Source: Aliarcobacter cryaerophilus
GTDB lineage: Bacteria; Campylobacterota; Campylobacteria; Campylobacterales; Arcobacteraceae
Length of the DNA stretch: 64,000 nt
Direction of reading: 5' to 3'
NCBI RefSeq assembly: GCF_014352935.1
Contig: NZ_CP060694.1
Span: 372,001 to 436,000, forward strand
Shown here: one piece after another, positions 17,060 to 26,838 of the stretch
How positions within the stretch are numbered: the first letter of the stretch is position 1
Layout of the letters: the number at the start of each line of letters is the position of its first letter
The notes under the pieces: generated by a model
What the model saw: the letters and a program-made list of their open reading frames with translations, nothing else
What the model was told of the DNA's origin: nothing
Database searches by the model: none
Made by a program: the position numbers and the translations under genes

Positions 17060-19978
17060 ATGAATAACCTAAAGCTTAGAAATAAAATTTTTTTAATCTT
17101 GGTTTTACCTATTTTAGCAATTTTTATGTTGTCATCTATATTAATTTTTGAAAAAGTTGAAAAAGTTCTCAATATGGATAAAACATCAAGTTATATAGAG
17201 TTTACTGACCAAATGTCTAAATTGTTGGCAAATCTTCAAAAAGAGAGAGAATTATCTTTATCTTATATAAATAGCTATGCTCAAACAAAAAAAGATGATT
17301 TAGAAAATCAAATAAAAGCGAGTAAATTAGCAGAAGAAAACCTAGATACTTTTATAAAAAATTTTTATTTAATCAAAAAAGATAGTAAACTTTCTGATAA
17401 ATATGAAACTTTTAAAACTAATATATCTTTATTAGATGAAAAAAGAATAAATATAAAAGAGTTATCAAAAAGTAGTAAAGATATAGAGAACTATTATGAT
17501 GAGCTTATTTCAAATTTATTATCTTTTTTTGATGAACTTCTAATATATTCAAATAGTAAAGAGCTGCTAAAAGCTTCAAAAACTTATATTTCGATAACAA
17601 ATATTATAGAAAAGACATATAAAGAGAATTATTTAATAAAAAATATTTTTGATAATAATTTTATATCAAATTCAAATTACAATAATTTTATATCTTTAAT
17701 AATTTTTCAAGACACGGATATTAATGAGTTAAGAAAAAACTTAACACAAGAGCAGTTAGATTTTTTTAATCAAAAACTACAAAGTACAATTTTTACAAGT
17801 ATAGATGATTTTAGAAGAGCTATTTTTTTAAAAAGTGAAAAAGATAATATTTTAAATACCATAAAAGAGTCTTTAGGATACGGTGGATTAATTCACAACT
17901 ATAAAGATTTTATCTTGACAAATAATGAAGATATATTAAATAAAATCCAAAAAGAGCATACAAAAATTTTAAGAGCGATAAAAGATTACAAAAGACTTGA
18001 GCATACAAAAGAGGAAGAGAAGTTTTTAGATGATATTCAATTTGTAGCTGATTCATATATGTCTAAATCTTATAATAATGAGTATTTAGAAGATACAAAA
18101 GAGCTAGATGTAAAAATTTTAAAAGCACTAAATATTCTAACTAAAAATATTTATGGAGTAGATACTCAAAAGTGGGAAACTTTATCTTCTAGTAAAATAG
18201 AGATTTTTGAAGATATTAAAAATAAGATAGTTGAAGATACACTTTTATATATCAAAACAAATACAAAAGATTTAGATAATCAAATTTTGTTTTTTTTACT
18301 TTTTCTTCTATTGCTTATGATTTTTATTTTTTTAGTAATTATAGTAATGACAAGTAAAGTTACAAAAGCAATAATAAAATTTGAAAATAATTTAAATCAG
18401 TTTTTCTCATACTCAATGAAAGAGAAAGATAATATAAAATTAAATCAAATAGAGGGAAAAGATGAGTTTGCTTTGATGACTAAAAATATGAATACTCAAG
18501 TTTCAAAAATAGAACAAATTATTGAAAATGATAAAAATGTAATTTTAGAGATAACAGATATTATGGAAAAGGTAAATAATGGATTTTTTGAATACACTAT
18601 TAAAACAAAATCATCTACAAAAGAGTTACAAACATTAGTTGATATTATAAATAAAATGATAGATAGAACAAGATTAAAAATTGATAGTTTAAATCTTTTA
18701 TTAAACAACTATGCACAAGGTGATTATAGATTTAAAAAAGATGAAAACCATATAAAAGGTATGTATGGAGATTTTGGAATATTGTCAAATTCAACTATTA
18801 TTTTGGGACAATCATCTTCACAGTTAATTGCAATGATTACAAATGCTGGAAAAAAACTTGAACAAAATACAAAAACATTAACAAACTCTTCAAATGAATT
18901 GTCTGTTTCATCTTCGAATCAGGCACTATCTTTAAAGCAAACTTCTGTTGCACTAGAGCAGATAACTCAAAATATAAAAAATAATAATGAAAATATGAAT
19001 CAAATGTTAAAAATCTCAGATGAGTTAAATACAGATGCAATAACAGGAAGTAAATTTGCAGCTCAAACTTTTTCATCTATGGATGAAATTAGTAAAAAAG
19101 TTAAAGCTATAAATGAAGCCATAACAGTAATTGATCAAATTGCATTTCAAACAAATATTTTAAGTCTAAATGCAGCAGTTGAAGCTGCAACTGCTGGAGA
19201 AGCAGGAAAAGGTTTTGCAGTGGTTGCTGGTGAGGTTAGAAATCTTGCAAATAAAAGTGCCCAAGCAGCAAAAGAGATTAAAGAGTTGGTTGAAAGTGCT
19301 AATTTTGAGACTTTAGATGGTAAAAATAATGTTGATACTATGATAAAAGGATATGAAAATTTAGCTTTAAAAATTTCTCAGACAAAAGATATAATTCACA
19401 ATGTAACGATTTTTAGTAAAGAGCAAGAGTTAGGAATAGTTCAGATAAATGAGACAGTTTCAAAACTTGATTTTACAACACAGAAAAATGCTAAAACAGC
19501 TTTAAATATAGATAGATTATCAAATGAAGTATCAGATTTATCTAATAAATTACTTCAAATTACATCTGCTTCTAAAATAGATGATAAGTATTATGATATG
19601 GTTGAAAATGTTGATTTGATAAAAGAGTTATCTATTTATAAAAATGAGCATTTGAATTTTAAAAAAAGATATTTTAAACTCTTAAATAGATATGAAAATT
19701 GTAAGGTAGATGATTGTAAAAGTTGTAATATGGGAAAATGGATAATCTCTTGTGAAAGCAAAAATGAGATTTTTACAAAAGATGAAAAATGGCATATTTT
19801 AAAAAATCACCATGAAAATCTACATGAAAAAATGCAAGAGTATATAACACAAAATTCAAATAAAAGTGAAAATAAAGTTTTAAAAAATACAGCAAATCAA
19901 ATAGAAGAGATAACTATAAAGATATTTGATAGTTTAAACGATATTTTATATTTGGATTCAAAAAATAACAAAGTATAA
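17060..19978 (+). CDS. Methyl-accepting chemotaxis protein with NIT-like sensor and C-terminal CZB domain
   Basis: This 972-residue receptor has a first membrane segment at about residues 8-28 and a second at about 408-435. The periplasmic part between them opens with [16 protein letters not shown], the marker of NIT (nitrate/nitrite-sensing type) domains. HAMP-like linkers follow, then the signalling hairpin [18 protein letters not shown] and [18 protein letters not shown]. After this comes a CZB (chemoreceptor zinc-binding) domain with the 3His/1Cys set H864, C889 (in SCNMGKW), H918 and H922. CZB domains are known to bind zinc and, in some proteins, to sense hypochlorous acid through the Cys. 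The ligand of the NIT part is not known. Confidence 0.88.
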   Translation: MNNLKLRNKIFLILVLPILAIFMLSSILIFEKVEKVLNMDKTSSYIEFTDQMSKLLANLQKERELSLSYINSYAQTKKDDLENQIKASKLAEENLDTFIKNFYLIKKDSKLSDKYETFKTNISLLDEKRINIKELSKSSKDIENYYDELISNLLSFFDELLIYSNSKELLKASKTYISITNIIEKTYKENYLIKNIFDNNFISNSNYNNFISLIIFQDTDINELRKNLTQEQLDFFNQKLQSTIFTSIDDFRRAIFLKSEKDNILNTIKESLGYGGLIHNYKDFILTNNEDILNKIQKEHTKILRAIKDYKRLEHTKEEEKFLDDIQFVADSYMSKSYNNEYLEDTKELDVKILKALNILTKNIYGVDTQKWETLSSSKIEIFEDIKNKIVEDTLLYIKTNTKDLDNQILFFLLFLLLLMIFIFLVIIVMTSKVTKAIIKFENNLNQFFSYSMKEKDNIKLNQIEGKDEFALMTKNMNTQVSKIEQIIENDKNVILEITDIMEKVNNGFFEYTIKTKSSTKELQTLVDIINKMIDRTRLKIDSLNLLLNNYAQGDYRFKKDENHIKGMYGDFGILSNSTIILGQSSSQLIAMITNAGKKLEQNTKTLTNSSNELSVSSSNQALSLKQTSVALEQITQNIKNNNENMNQMLKISDELNTDAITGSKFAAQTFSSMDEISKKVKAINEAITVIDQIAFQTNILSLNAAVEAATAGEAGKGFAVVAGEVRNLANKSAQAAKEIKELVESANFETLDGKNNVDTMIKGYENLALKISQTKDIIHNVTIFSKEQELGIVQINETVSKLDFTTQKNAKTALNIDRLSNEVSDLSNKLLQITSASKIDDKYYDMVENVDLIKELSIYKNEHLNFKKRYFKLLNRYENCKVDDCKSCNMGKWIISCESKNEIFTKDEKWHILKNHHENLHEKMQEYITQNSNKSENKVLKNTANQIEEITIKIFDSLNDILYLDSKNNKV

Positions 19979-20186
19979 TTTAATTATTTTTTATTTTCAA
20001 ATTACATAAATAAAATATTAAAAGCTATTTTAGAAGTATTAAACTACATTTTAATAGCATTAATATAAATTATTTGTTTCATATTGTATCAATTATAAAT
20101 ATTTTATAATAAATATTATCCTTATGTAAAATTATTAATATTAAAAATTGTAATATTTCAACTTATTTATACAAAGGATACAAATC

Positions 20187-22163
20187 ATGTTAAAAAGTTT
20201 AGATACAAGAAAAAAGTTGTACTTTTTTCCAATATTGTTTATCATAATAGCGGCTCTTTCAACTATTATTTATCTCTATTTTATCGATATAGCTCATAAA
20301 AGAAATGCAGCAGCATTAACTAGTGAAAAATTTGTTTTAGATATAGCAAAAACTAGAATATCTGTTTATCAATTTTTAAGAACAGCAACTCCAAATAATG
20401 AGAATGTTGTGATTGAAAATATTCAGTTCTTAAAAAATAGTTTGGCAGAGAGTTCAAAAAATTTCGTAGATGTAAAAAATAAAGAGTTGGCATCTAAAAC
20501 TCTCTCTTTAATTGATAAATATGTTGAACTTTTCAAAGTCTATTCAAAAAATAAGATTGAAGATTATAATAATAATATATTAGAAGAGAGTGATACTTTG
20601 AAACAAAATATTGCTGCTATGGTAAAAATTGGTTTAGAGATGGAAGATAATATTCATCAAATAAATAAATCTGCTGTGAAATTAAGAGATGAAGCTTATG
20701 CAAATTTAGATAGAAATTTAATGATAATCTTAACAATAGCTACAATTTTATTTATAGGTATTTCTGTATTAGTAGCAAATAATATAATTAACTCTGTAAA
20801 TAGTTTTAAGGATGGACTTTTAGGATTTTTTGCATATTTAAATAGAGAGGCTTCAGATACAACTCTTTTAGATGAGAGTAATAAAGATGAGTTTGGTCAA
20901 ATGGCAAAAGTAGTAAATTTAAATATTTTAAAAACAAAAGCAGGAATAGAAGAAGATAGAAAATTAATTGATGAAACTATTTCTGTTTTAGGAGAGTTTG
21001 AACAAGGAGATTTGTGTCAAAGATTAAATACAAAAGTTTCAAATCCAGCTTTAATGCAACTTTCAACAGTTATAAATGGAATGGGTGATGTATTAGAGAA
21101 AAATATTGAAAATATTTTAGATGTATTAGAGAAATACTCTTCTTATAACTATTTAAGTAAAGTATCTACAAATGGTTTAAAAGAGCAACTTTTGGCTTTG
21201 GCAAATGGGGTAAATGGTTTGGGTGATTCAATTACTTCTATGTTAAAAGAGAATAAATCAAATGGTTTGACTCTTGATGAAAGTTCTATGATTCTTCTAG
21301 CAAATGTTGATAAACTAAATATTAGCTCAAATGAAGCAGCAGCATCATTAGAAGAGACAGCAGCAGCACTAGAAGAGATAACAAGTAATATTAGAAATAA
21401 TACAGAGAGTATTGCAAAGATGTCACAACTTTCAAATGGTGTAACAAAAGCAGTAAATGAAGGTCAAGCTATGGCAAATCAAACAACAACTGCAATGGAT
21501 GAGATAAATACACAAGTAAATTTAGTAAATGAAGCTATTGGAGTAATTGATAATATTGCATTTCAAACAAATATTCTTTCACTTAATGCTGCTGTTGAAG
21601 CTGCAACTGCTGGAGAAGCTGGAAAAGGATTTGCTGTTGTTGCTCAAGAGGTAAGAAATCTAGCAACAAGAAGTGCAGAAGCTGCAAAAGAGATAAAAGC
21701 AATAGTAGAAAGAGCAACTATAAAAGCAAATGAAGGTAAAGAGATTGCTACAAATATGATTGAAGGGTATAAAAACCTAAATAGTAATATATCTTCAACA
21801 ATGAATCTAATATCTGATATTGAAAATGCATCTAAAGAACAACTTCTTGGAATTGAACAGATAAATGATGCAGTAAATCAACTAGATCAACAAACACAAC
21901 AAAATGCAATGGTAGCATCTCAATCTCATGATATTGCACAAAGCACAGATGAGATAGCAAAACTAATAGTGCAAGATGCAAACCAAAAAGAGTTTGAAGG
22001 GAAAAATGAAGTAAAAGCAAAAGATGTAGGGACAAAAAAAGAGGTAAAAGAGCATATAATAGCTTCATCACCTAAAAAAATAATCAAACCTTCAAAACCA
22101 AATATTAACTCTACAAAAGAGATAAAAAGTAATTCTAATGATGACGAGTGGGAGAGTTTTTAA
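20187..22163 (+). CDS. Methyl-accepting chemotaxis protein (transmembrane)
   Basis: This 658-residue receptor has membrane segments at about residues 12-33 and 177-198 enclosing a helical periplasmic domain of about 140 residues that I cannot assign to a named sensor family. Long HAMP-like and adaptation helices ([20 protein letters not shown]) lead to the conserved signalling tip [20 protein letters not shown]. The C-terminus ends in a linker with DDEWESF, a type of acidic aromatic tail reminiscent of CheR-tethering pentapeptides but not a clear match. It is followed by a terminator hairpin. Confidence 0.88.
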   Translation: MLKSLDTRKKLYFFPILFIIIAALSTIIYLYFIDIAHKRNAAALTSEKFVLDIAKTRISVYQFLRTATPNNENVVIENIQFLKNSLAESSKNFVDVKNKELASKTLSLIDKYVELFKVYSKNKIEDYNNNILEESDTLKQNIAAMVKIGLEMEDNIHQINKSAVKLRDEAYANLDRNLMIILTIATILFIGISVLVANNIINSVNSFKDGLLGFFAYLNREASDTTLLDESNKDEFGQMAKVVNLNILKTKAGIEEDRKLIDETISVLGEFEQGDLCQRLNTKVSNPALMQLSTVINGMGDVLEKNIENILDVLEKYSSYNYLSKVSTNGLKEQLLALANGVNGLGDSITSMLKENKSNGLTLDESSMILLANVDKLNISSNEAAASLEETAAALEEITSNIRNNTESIAKMSQLSNGVTKAVNEGQAMANQTTTAMDEINTQVNLVNEAIGVIDNIAFQTNILSLNAAVEAATAGEAGKGFAVVAQEVRNLATRSAEAAKEIKAIVERATIKANEGKEIATNMIEGYKNLNSNISSTMNLISDIENASKEQLLGIEQINDAVNQLDQQTQQNAMVASQSHDIAQSTDEIAKLIVQDANQKEFEGKNEVKAKDVGTKKEVKEHIIASSPKKIIKPSKPNINSTKEIKSNSNDDEWESF

Positions 22164-22221
22164 AATTTAATTACGCATAGTAAAAAACTATGATTAATAT
22201 TTCAAAATAAAAGATATAAGT

Positions 22222-22251
22222 AAGCTAGTTTTTAAGCATTAAAACTAGCTT
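22222..22251 (+). terminator. Terminator-like hairpin after the second chemoreceptor gene
   Basis: AAGCTAGTTTT and AAAACTAGCTT form a perfect 11-bp stem (22222-22232 with 22241-22251) with an 8-nt loop. A short T-containing tail follows. It separates the transmembrane receptor from the PAS protein gene. Confidence 0.6.
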
Positions 22252-22276
22252 TATTACACAAGTAAATAGGGGAAAT

Positions 22277-22654
22277 ATGCAAGAGAAGAGTTTAGAAAAA
22301 AATACAATAATTGTTTCACAAACAAATGAAAAAGGGGAAATCATTTTTGCAAATAATGACTTTTGCAAAATAGCAGGATTTTCTTTGGATGAGCTTATTG
22401 GAAAAGCTCACAATACCGTAAGACATTCTGATATGCCAAAGTGGGCTTTTGAAGATCTATGGAGAACATTAAAATCTGGAAAAACTTGGAAAGGTATTGT
22501 AAAAAATAGAACAAAAGATGGTGGATACTATTGGGTAAATGCAACAGCTTTTCCCTCAAGAAATTCAGATGGAACTATTAGATATGTTTCAGTAAGAGTA
22601 AAACCAACAAAAGAAGAGATAGAAATTGCAAAAAAATTATATGAGATAGGATAA
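22277..22654 (+). CDS. Aer-type PAS domain protein, CetB-like redox sensor
   Basis: This 125-residue protein is a single PAS domain. It has the Aer FAD-binding pattern [20 protein letters not shown], then [20 protein letters not shown], very close to the PAS domain of E. coli Aer as I recall it. It has no membrane segment or output domain of its own. In Campylobacter jejuni, energy taxis uses separate PAS (CetB) and receptor (CetA) proteins. The next gene, 4 nt downstream, encodes a chemoreceptor, so the two probably act as a split Aer that reports redox state. Confidence 0.85.
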   Translation: MQEKSLEKNTIIVSQTNEKGEIIFANNDFCKIAGFSLDELIGKAHNTVRHSDMPKWAFEDLWRTLKSGKTWKGIVKNRTKDGGYYWVNATAFPSRNSDGTIRYVSVRVKPTKEEIEIAKKLYEIG

Positions 22655-22658
22655 TTTT

Positions 22659-23927
22659 ATGTTTTTTAAAAATAATTCAAACAATGATGTTTTACAAAAT
22701 TTAGATCAAATAGAGAAATATCTAAATAATGAGATAAACTATATAAAAATAACTCCTTCTAAAAAAAGTAGTCAGATTAGTCAAAAAATAGCAAATATTT
22801 GTGAGCTTATAAATAAAAAAAATGATGAAGAGTTACAAATTTTTGGCGAGATTATGTTAATTTCAGAAAAGCTTGCAAATGGAATTACAAATGATAGAAT
22901 AAATTTTACAAATAGTTCAAATTTTAAACTAAACTATATTGCAAAAACTATAAATAATTTAGCAAATGATTTAGAAAATATTATAAAATTGATTAAAGAG
23001 ACTCTTTTAATGTATGGAAATTATAATTATTTGCCTAAATTAGATGAAAGTTTAGTTGAAAATGATTTTAAAGTTTTATTTCAAGAGATAAATACTTTAA
23101 GACAAACTATAACTGAAATGTTAATAGAAAATAAATCTAATGGATTAACTCTTCAATATAGTTCAAAAATTCTTTTAGAAAATGTTGATAGTTTAAATCT
23201 ATCATCAAGTAAAGCAGCTTCAAGTCTTGAAGAGACATCTGCTGCATTAGATGAAGTTACATCAAATATTAGAAACAATACAAATAATATTTTAAAAGTT
23301 GCATTTTTGTCTGATAATATAATATCTCATGCAAATAAAGGAGAAGAGTTAGCTGAGCAAACATCTAGTGCAATGCTAGAAATTGCAAAAGAGGTTAATT
23401 TAGTAAATCAGACAATAAGTGTGATAGACCAAATAGCATTTCAAACAAATATCTTAAGTCTAAATGCAGCTGTAGAAGCTGCAACTGCTGGAGAAGCAGG
23501 AAAAGGGTTTGCAGTTGTTGCTGGTGAAGTAAGAAACCTAGCAACAAGAAGCGCACAAGCTGCAAAAGAGATAAAAAATATAGTTGAAAGTGCAAATAAA
23601 AAAGCAAATATAGGAAGAGATATCTCATCTCATATGATAGATGGATATAAAGAGCTATATTTAAGTATAAATGAGACAAAAAATCTAATAAACGAAGTTC
23701 AAGCTTCAAGTCAAGAACAACTAAGAGCTGTTGAACAGATAAATAGTGCAATCTCAACTCTAGACCAACAAACACAACAAAATGCAAATATAGCTTCACA
23801 ATCTCATGAAGTAGCTGTTACAACAGATTTAATCTCAAACTTAATTGTAAAGAATGCAAATGATAAAGAGTTTGATGGTAAGAGTAGTATTAGTAAAAAG
23901 AGTATTAGATTAAATAATAAGAATTAA
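22659..23927 (+). CDS. Soluble methyl-accepting chemotaxis protein, partner of the PAS sensor
   Basis: This 422-residue protein has the full chemoreceptor signalling domain ([20 protein letters not shown] and [20 protein letters not shown]) and helical adaptation regions with [16 protein letters not shown] find no hydrophobic segment long enough to cross the membrane, so it should be cytoplasmic. The N-terminal 120 residues are a helical region without a recognised sensor. Its start lies 4 nt after the PAS gene, so input probably comes from that protein. Confidence 0.85.
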   Translation: MFFKNNSNNDVLQNLDQIEKYLNNEINYIKITPSKKSSQISQKIANICELINKKNDEELQIFGEIMLISEKLANGITNDRINFTNSSNFKLNYIAKTINNLANDLENIIKLIKETLLMYGNYNYLPKLDESLVENDFKVLFQEINTLRQTITEMLIENKSNGLTLQYSSKILLENVDSLNLSSSKAASSLEETSAALDEVTSNIRNNTNNILKVAFLSDNIISHANKGEELAEQTSSAMLEIAKEVNLVNQTISVIDQIAFQTNILSLNAAVEAATAGEAGKGFAVVAGEVRNLATRSAQAAKEIKNIVESANKKANIGRDISSHMIDGYKELYLSINETKNLINEVQASSQEQLRAVEQINSAISTLDQQTQQNANIASQSHEVAVTTDLISNLIVKNANDKEFDGKSSISKKSIRLNNKN

Positions 23928-23949
23928 ATTATAAATAAGGGGGATTTTT

Positions 23950-24825
23950 ATGATTAGAGTTATTTTAATAAGTTTAATATCTATTATATTTTTAACATCT
24001 TGTGTTAATGATAAAAAAGATAAATTAAGAGTTGTTACATCAAATTGGATAGGTTATACACCTTTGTTTTATGCAAGAGAGAAAGGTCTTTTGGATAAGT
24101 TAAATATTCAACTTTTAAGTGTAGTATCTTTGAGTGAAAGTTTGCATACATATAAATCAAAACATGCTGATATATTTCTTGGAACACAATATGAATACGA
24201 AGAAGCTTTTAAAAGAGACAATCAAGTAGTTCCTATAATGCTTCTAAATAAATCTGATGGTGGTGATGTTGTTATGTCAAATCTAACATTAGAAGAGATT
24301 AAAAAAGAGGATAAACAAATTGATGTTTTTTTAGAGTTAAGTTCAGTAAACTCTTTAGTTTTTGATGATTTTATAACTAAACATAATATAAAAAATAAAA
24401 ATTTTAACTATATAAATAAAGACCAATCTTTTATAGCTCAACAAAAAGAGTTTAAAAAACCAACAATTGTTATTAGTTACAACCCATATAATATAACTTT
24501 AGAGAAAAATGGTTTAAAAACTTTAGAGACTACTAAAGATAATATAGAAATTTTAATTGTAGATGCTATGTTTACAACAAATGATATTTTAATAAAATAT
24601 AAAGATGAGTTAAAAGAGTTAAAAAAGATTATAGATATTGCTATAGATGATTTAGAAAAAGATGAAAAAGCTTATTATGATTTAATAAAAGATTATTTAT
24701 ATGATACAAGTTTTGAAGAGTTTCAACAAAGTCTTTCAAATATAAAGTGGATAAGTAAAAATATTGATCAAAATATTCTAGACTCTCTAAAAGAGCACAA
24801 TTTCCCAACAAAAGAGTTGCTATGA
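23950..24825 (+). CDS. Periplasmic substrate-binding lipoprotein (NMT1/SsuA-like)
   Basis: This 291-residue protein has a lipoprotein signal with lipobox LTSC (C18). The mature domain begins RVVTSNWIGYTPLFYAREKGLL, a hallmark of the NMT1/THI5- and TauA/SsuA-like binding protein fold. No ABC permease or ATPase gene is nearby. Instead, it overlaps by 4 nt the gene of a membrane GGDEF-EAL protein. I infer that it senses a small molecule for c-di-GMP signalling, like NspS with MbaA in Vibrio cholerae. AAGGGGG precedes the start. Confidence 0.75.
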   Translation: MIRVILISLISIIFLTSCVNDKKDKLRVVTSNWIGYTPLFYAREKGLLDKLNIQLLSVVSLSESLHTYKSKHADIFLGTQYEYEEAFKRDNQVVPIMLLNKSDGGDVVMSNLTLEEIKKEDKQIDVFLELSSVNSLVFDDFITKHNIKNKNFNYINKDQSFIAQQKEFKKPTIVISYNPYNITLEKNGLKTLETTKDNIEILIVDAMFTTNDILIKYKDELKELKKIIDIAIDDLEKDEKAYYDLIKDYLYDTSFEEFQQSLSNIKWISKNIDQNILDSLKEHNFPTKELL

Positions 24826-26801
24826 TTTTCTCAATTCAAAGATTTATTTTATTTTTTATAGCTTTACTTTTTTTATTATTTTCAATAATGTTTTTTTACT
24901 ATTTTAAAAGTCAAGAGGAGCAAACTTCAAAAGTAATATATACAACATTAGAGCATGAATTAGCCGAAAGAGCATATTCTATATCAAAAATGATGGAAAA
25001 AAAAGATGATATTTTACTTTTTAGGTCACTTTTTGTAAATACCGTTGCAAATAACAATTTTTTAAAAGCAATTTTAGTTTTTGATGATGGTAAACTTCTT
25101 CTTACAACAGATCCAAAAATTAAGAGTGTAGATAAAAATTTAATTTTAAGTGATATAAAAACTTATAATGAAAAACTATCAAAGATAACATATTTAAAAG
25201 ATGATATTATCTTTTTCGAACAAAATAAGCAAAAAAGTATAGATTTAATATTTTTAATTGATAAAGAAGAGATTAATCAATATTTTATAAAAAATAGAGA
25301 AGAGTTTTTTATATACTTTGGTTTCTTACCAATATTTGGATTTTTTCTTTTTTATATTGTTTTTAGAAAATATATTACTATTCCTCTAGAAAAATTAAGA
25401 CAATTGGCATATTATAATAATAAAATACCAAAAGCTTTTAAAATAAGAGAATTGGAATCAATAAGACACTCTATGGTTGACTCTTTTTCTAGATTAGAAA
25501 ATGAAAAAAAAGAGTTTTTTTTAATGGCAAGAACTGATTCTTTAAGTGGTTTAGCAAATAGAAACTCTTTACAAGAATTTTTAGATAGATTAATTCCGAC
25601 TGCAAAAAGAAAAAAAGAAGAGTTTGCATTTTTATTTTTAGATTTAGACCATTTTAAAACTATAAATGATTCTTTGGGGCATAATATTGGAGATGAATTA
25701 CTTCAAAAAATATCAGGTATTTTAAAAAAAGTATTAAGACCAAACGATTTTATTGCAAGAGTTGGAGGAGATGAGTTTGTTTTAATAATTCAAGATTATA
25801 AATCAAATCTTGAGCTTACAAATATAATAAAAAGAGTACAAAAACAACTATCAAAACCTTGGGTTATACAAACTCATCCTGTGGAGACAACTTGTAGTAT
25901 TGGGATAGCTATTTTCCCACAAGATGGAAAAGATCAAATATCTTTAATGAAAAGTGCAGATATAGCAATGTATGAAGCTAAAAAACATGGAAGAAATCAG
26001 TACCATTTTTTTACAAAAGAGTTAAATGATAAGCTTTTAAAAATAATAAATTTAAATAAACAAATGAGAATAGCTCTTAAAAATGGAGATTATCAACTAT
26101 TTTACCAACCAAAAGTTTGTCTAAAAGATTCAAAAATAATAGGTGTAGAAGCTTTAATTAGATGGATAGATAAAGAAAAAGGATTTATTCCACCTTCTGA
26201 TTTTATTCCTCTTGCAGAAGAGAATGATTTTATAATTGACTTAGGAGATTGGATTGTGGAAGAGGCACTAAATCAATATCTAGATTGGAAAAATAAAGGT
26301 ATAGATATAGTAATGTCTATAAATATATCAGCTAAACAATTTTTACAAAATAGGTTTGCAGAAAATCTAATAGAAAAAATTAATAGTAAAAAAATAGAGC
26401 CAAATAGGATTATTTTAGAGTTAACAGAGTATATTTTAATTGACCAAAATAATAGTGTATATTCAACTCTTAGAAAATTAAATGAATTTGGAGTAAGTAT
26501 ATCTTTAGATGATTTTGGAACAGGATATTCATCTTTATCATATCTTAAAAAATATCCTATTGATTATTTAAAAATAGATAAATCTTTTATAGATGACTCT
26601 TGTAATAGTCAAGGTAAAGTATTTATTGAAACAATAGTAAAAATGGGACAAACACTTAATATGAAGATAGTTGCTGAAGGAGTTGAGACGCAAGAGCAAG
26701 TTGAATATCTAAAATCTATCTCTTGTAATTTATACCAAGGATACTATTTTTCTAAACCTATAAAAGCAAAAGAGTTCGAAGAGTTTTATAAATCTTTATA
26801 A
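24822..26801 (+). CDS. Membrane GGDEF-EAL protein (c-di-GMP synthesis/degradation)
   Basis: This 659-residue protein has membrane segments at about residues 5-28 and 168-187 enclosing a periplasmic domain. The GGDEF domain is intact: GGDEF is at residues 315-319, and RPND (306-309) five residues upstream is a complete product-inhibition I-site. The EAL domain also looks intact: EAL at 443-445, then NISAKQF, LELTE, DDFGTGYSSLSYL and KIDKSFI, with IVAEGVET late. Either activity could operate. The overlapping upstream lipoprotein probably controls it from the periplasm. Confidence 0.9.
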   Translation: MIFSIQRFILFFIALLFLLFSIMFFYYFKSQEEQTSKVIYTTLEHELAERAYSISKMMEKKDDILLFRSLFVNTVANNNFLKAILVFDDGKLLLTTDPKIKSVDKNLILSDIKTYNEKLSKITYLKDDIIFFEQNKQKSIDLIFLIDKEEINQYFIKNREEFFIYFGFLPIFGFFLFYIVFRKYITIPLEKLRQLAYYNNKIPKAFKIRELESIRHSMVDSFSRLENEKKEFFLMARTDSLSGLANRNSLQEFLDRLIPTAKRKKEEFAFLFLDLDHFKTINDSLGHNIGDELLQKISGILKKVLRPNDFIARVGGDEFVLIIQDYKSNLELTNIIKRVQKQLSKPWVIQTHPVETTCSIGIAIFPQDGKDQISLMKSADIAMYEAKKHGRNQYHFFTKELNDKLLKIINLNKQMRIALKNGDYQLFYQPKVCLKDSKIIGVEALIRWIDKEKGFIPPSDFIPLAEENDFIIDLGDWIVEEALNQYLDWKNKGIDIVMSINISAKQFLQNRFAENLIEKINSKKIEPNRIILELTEYILIDQNNSVYSTLRKLNEFGVSISLDDFGTGYSSLSYLKKYPIDYLKIDKSFIDDSCNSQGKVFIETIVKMGQTLNMKIVAEGVETQEQVEYLKSISCNLYQGYYFSKPIKAKEFEEFYKSL

Positions 26802-26808
26802 TATATTA

Positions 26809-26834
26809 AAAGAGAGCCATTTTTAGGCTCTCTT
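26809..26834. terminator. Bidirectional terminator between the GGDEF-EAL gene and metE
   Basis: AAGAGAGCC (26810-26818) pairs with GGCTCTCTT (26826-26834). T-runs follow the stem on both strands. It serves the converging GGDEF-EAL (+) and metE (-) genes. Confidence 0.8.
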
Positions 26835-26838
26835 ATTT

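Noticed and set aside
22176-22192. CATAG/CTATG small inverted repeat after the second chemoreceptor gene
   Set aside because: Only five base pairs and next to a much better hairpin at 22222-22251.
23395-23799. 134-codon antisense ORF opposite the soluble chemoreceptor (and similar Leu-rich frames at 21832-22071 and 18837-19076)
   Set aside because: These are reverse-frame shadows of conserved chemoreceptor helices; composition is Leu/His-rich with no ribosome binding site.
24822-26801. GGDEF-EAL protein as a degenerate, enzymatically dead receptor
   Set aside because: GGDEF, the I-site, EAL and downstream EAL-domain motifs are all present, so loss of activity is not supported by the sequence.
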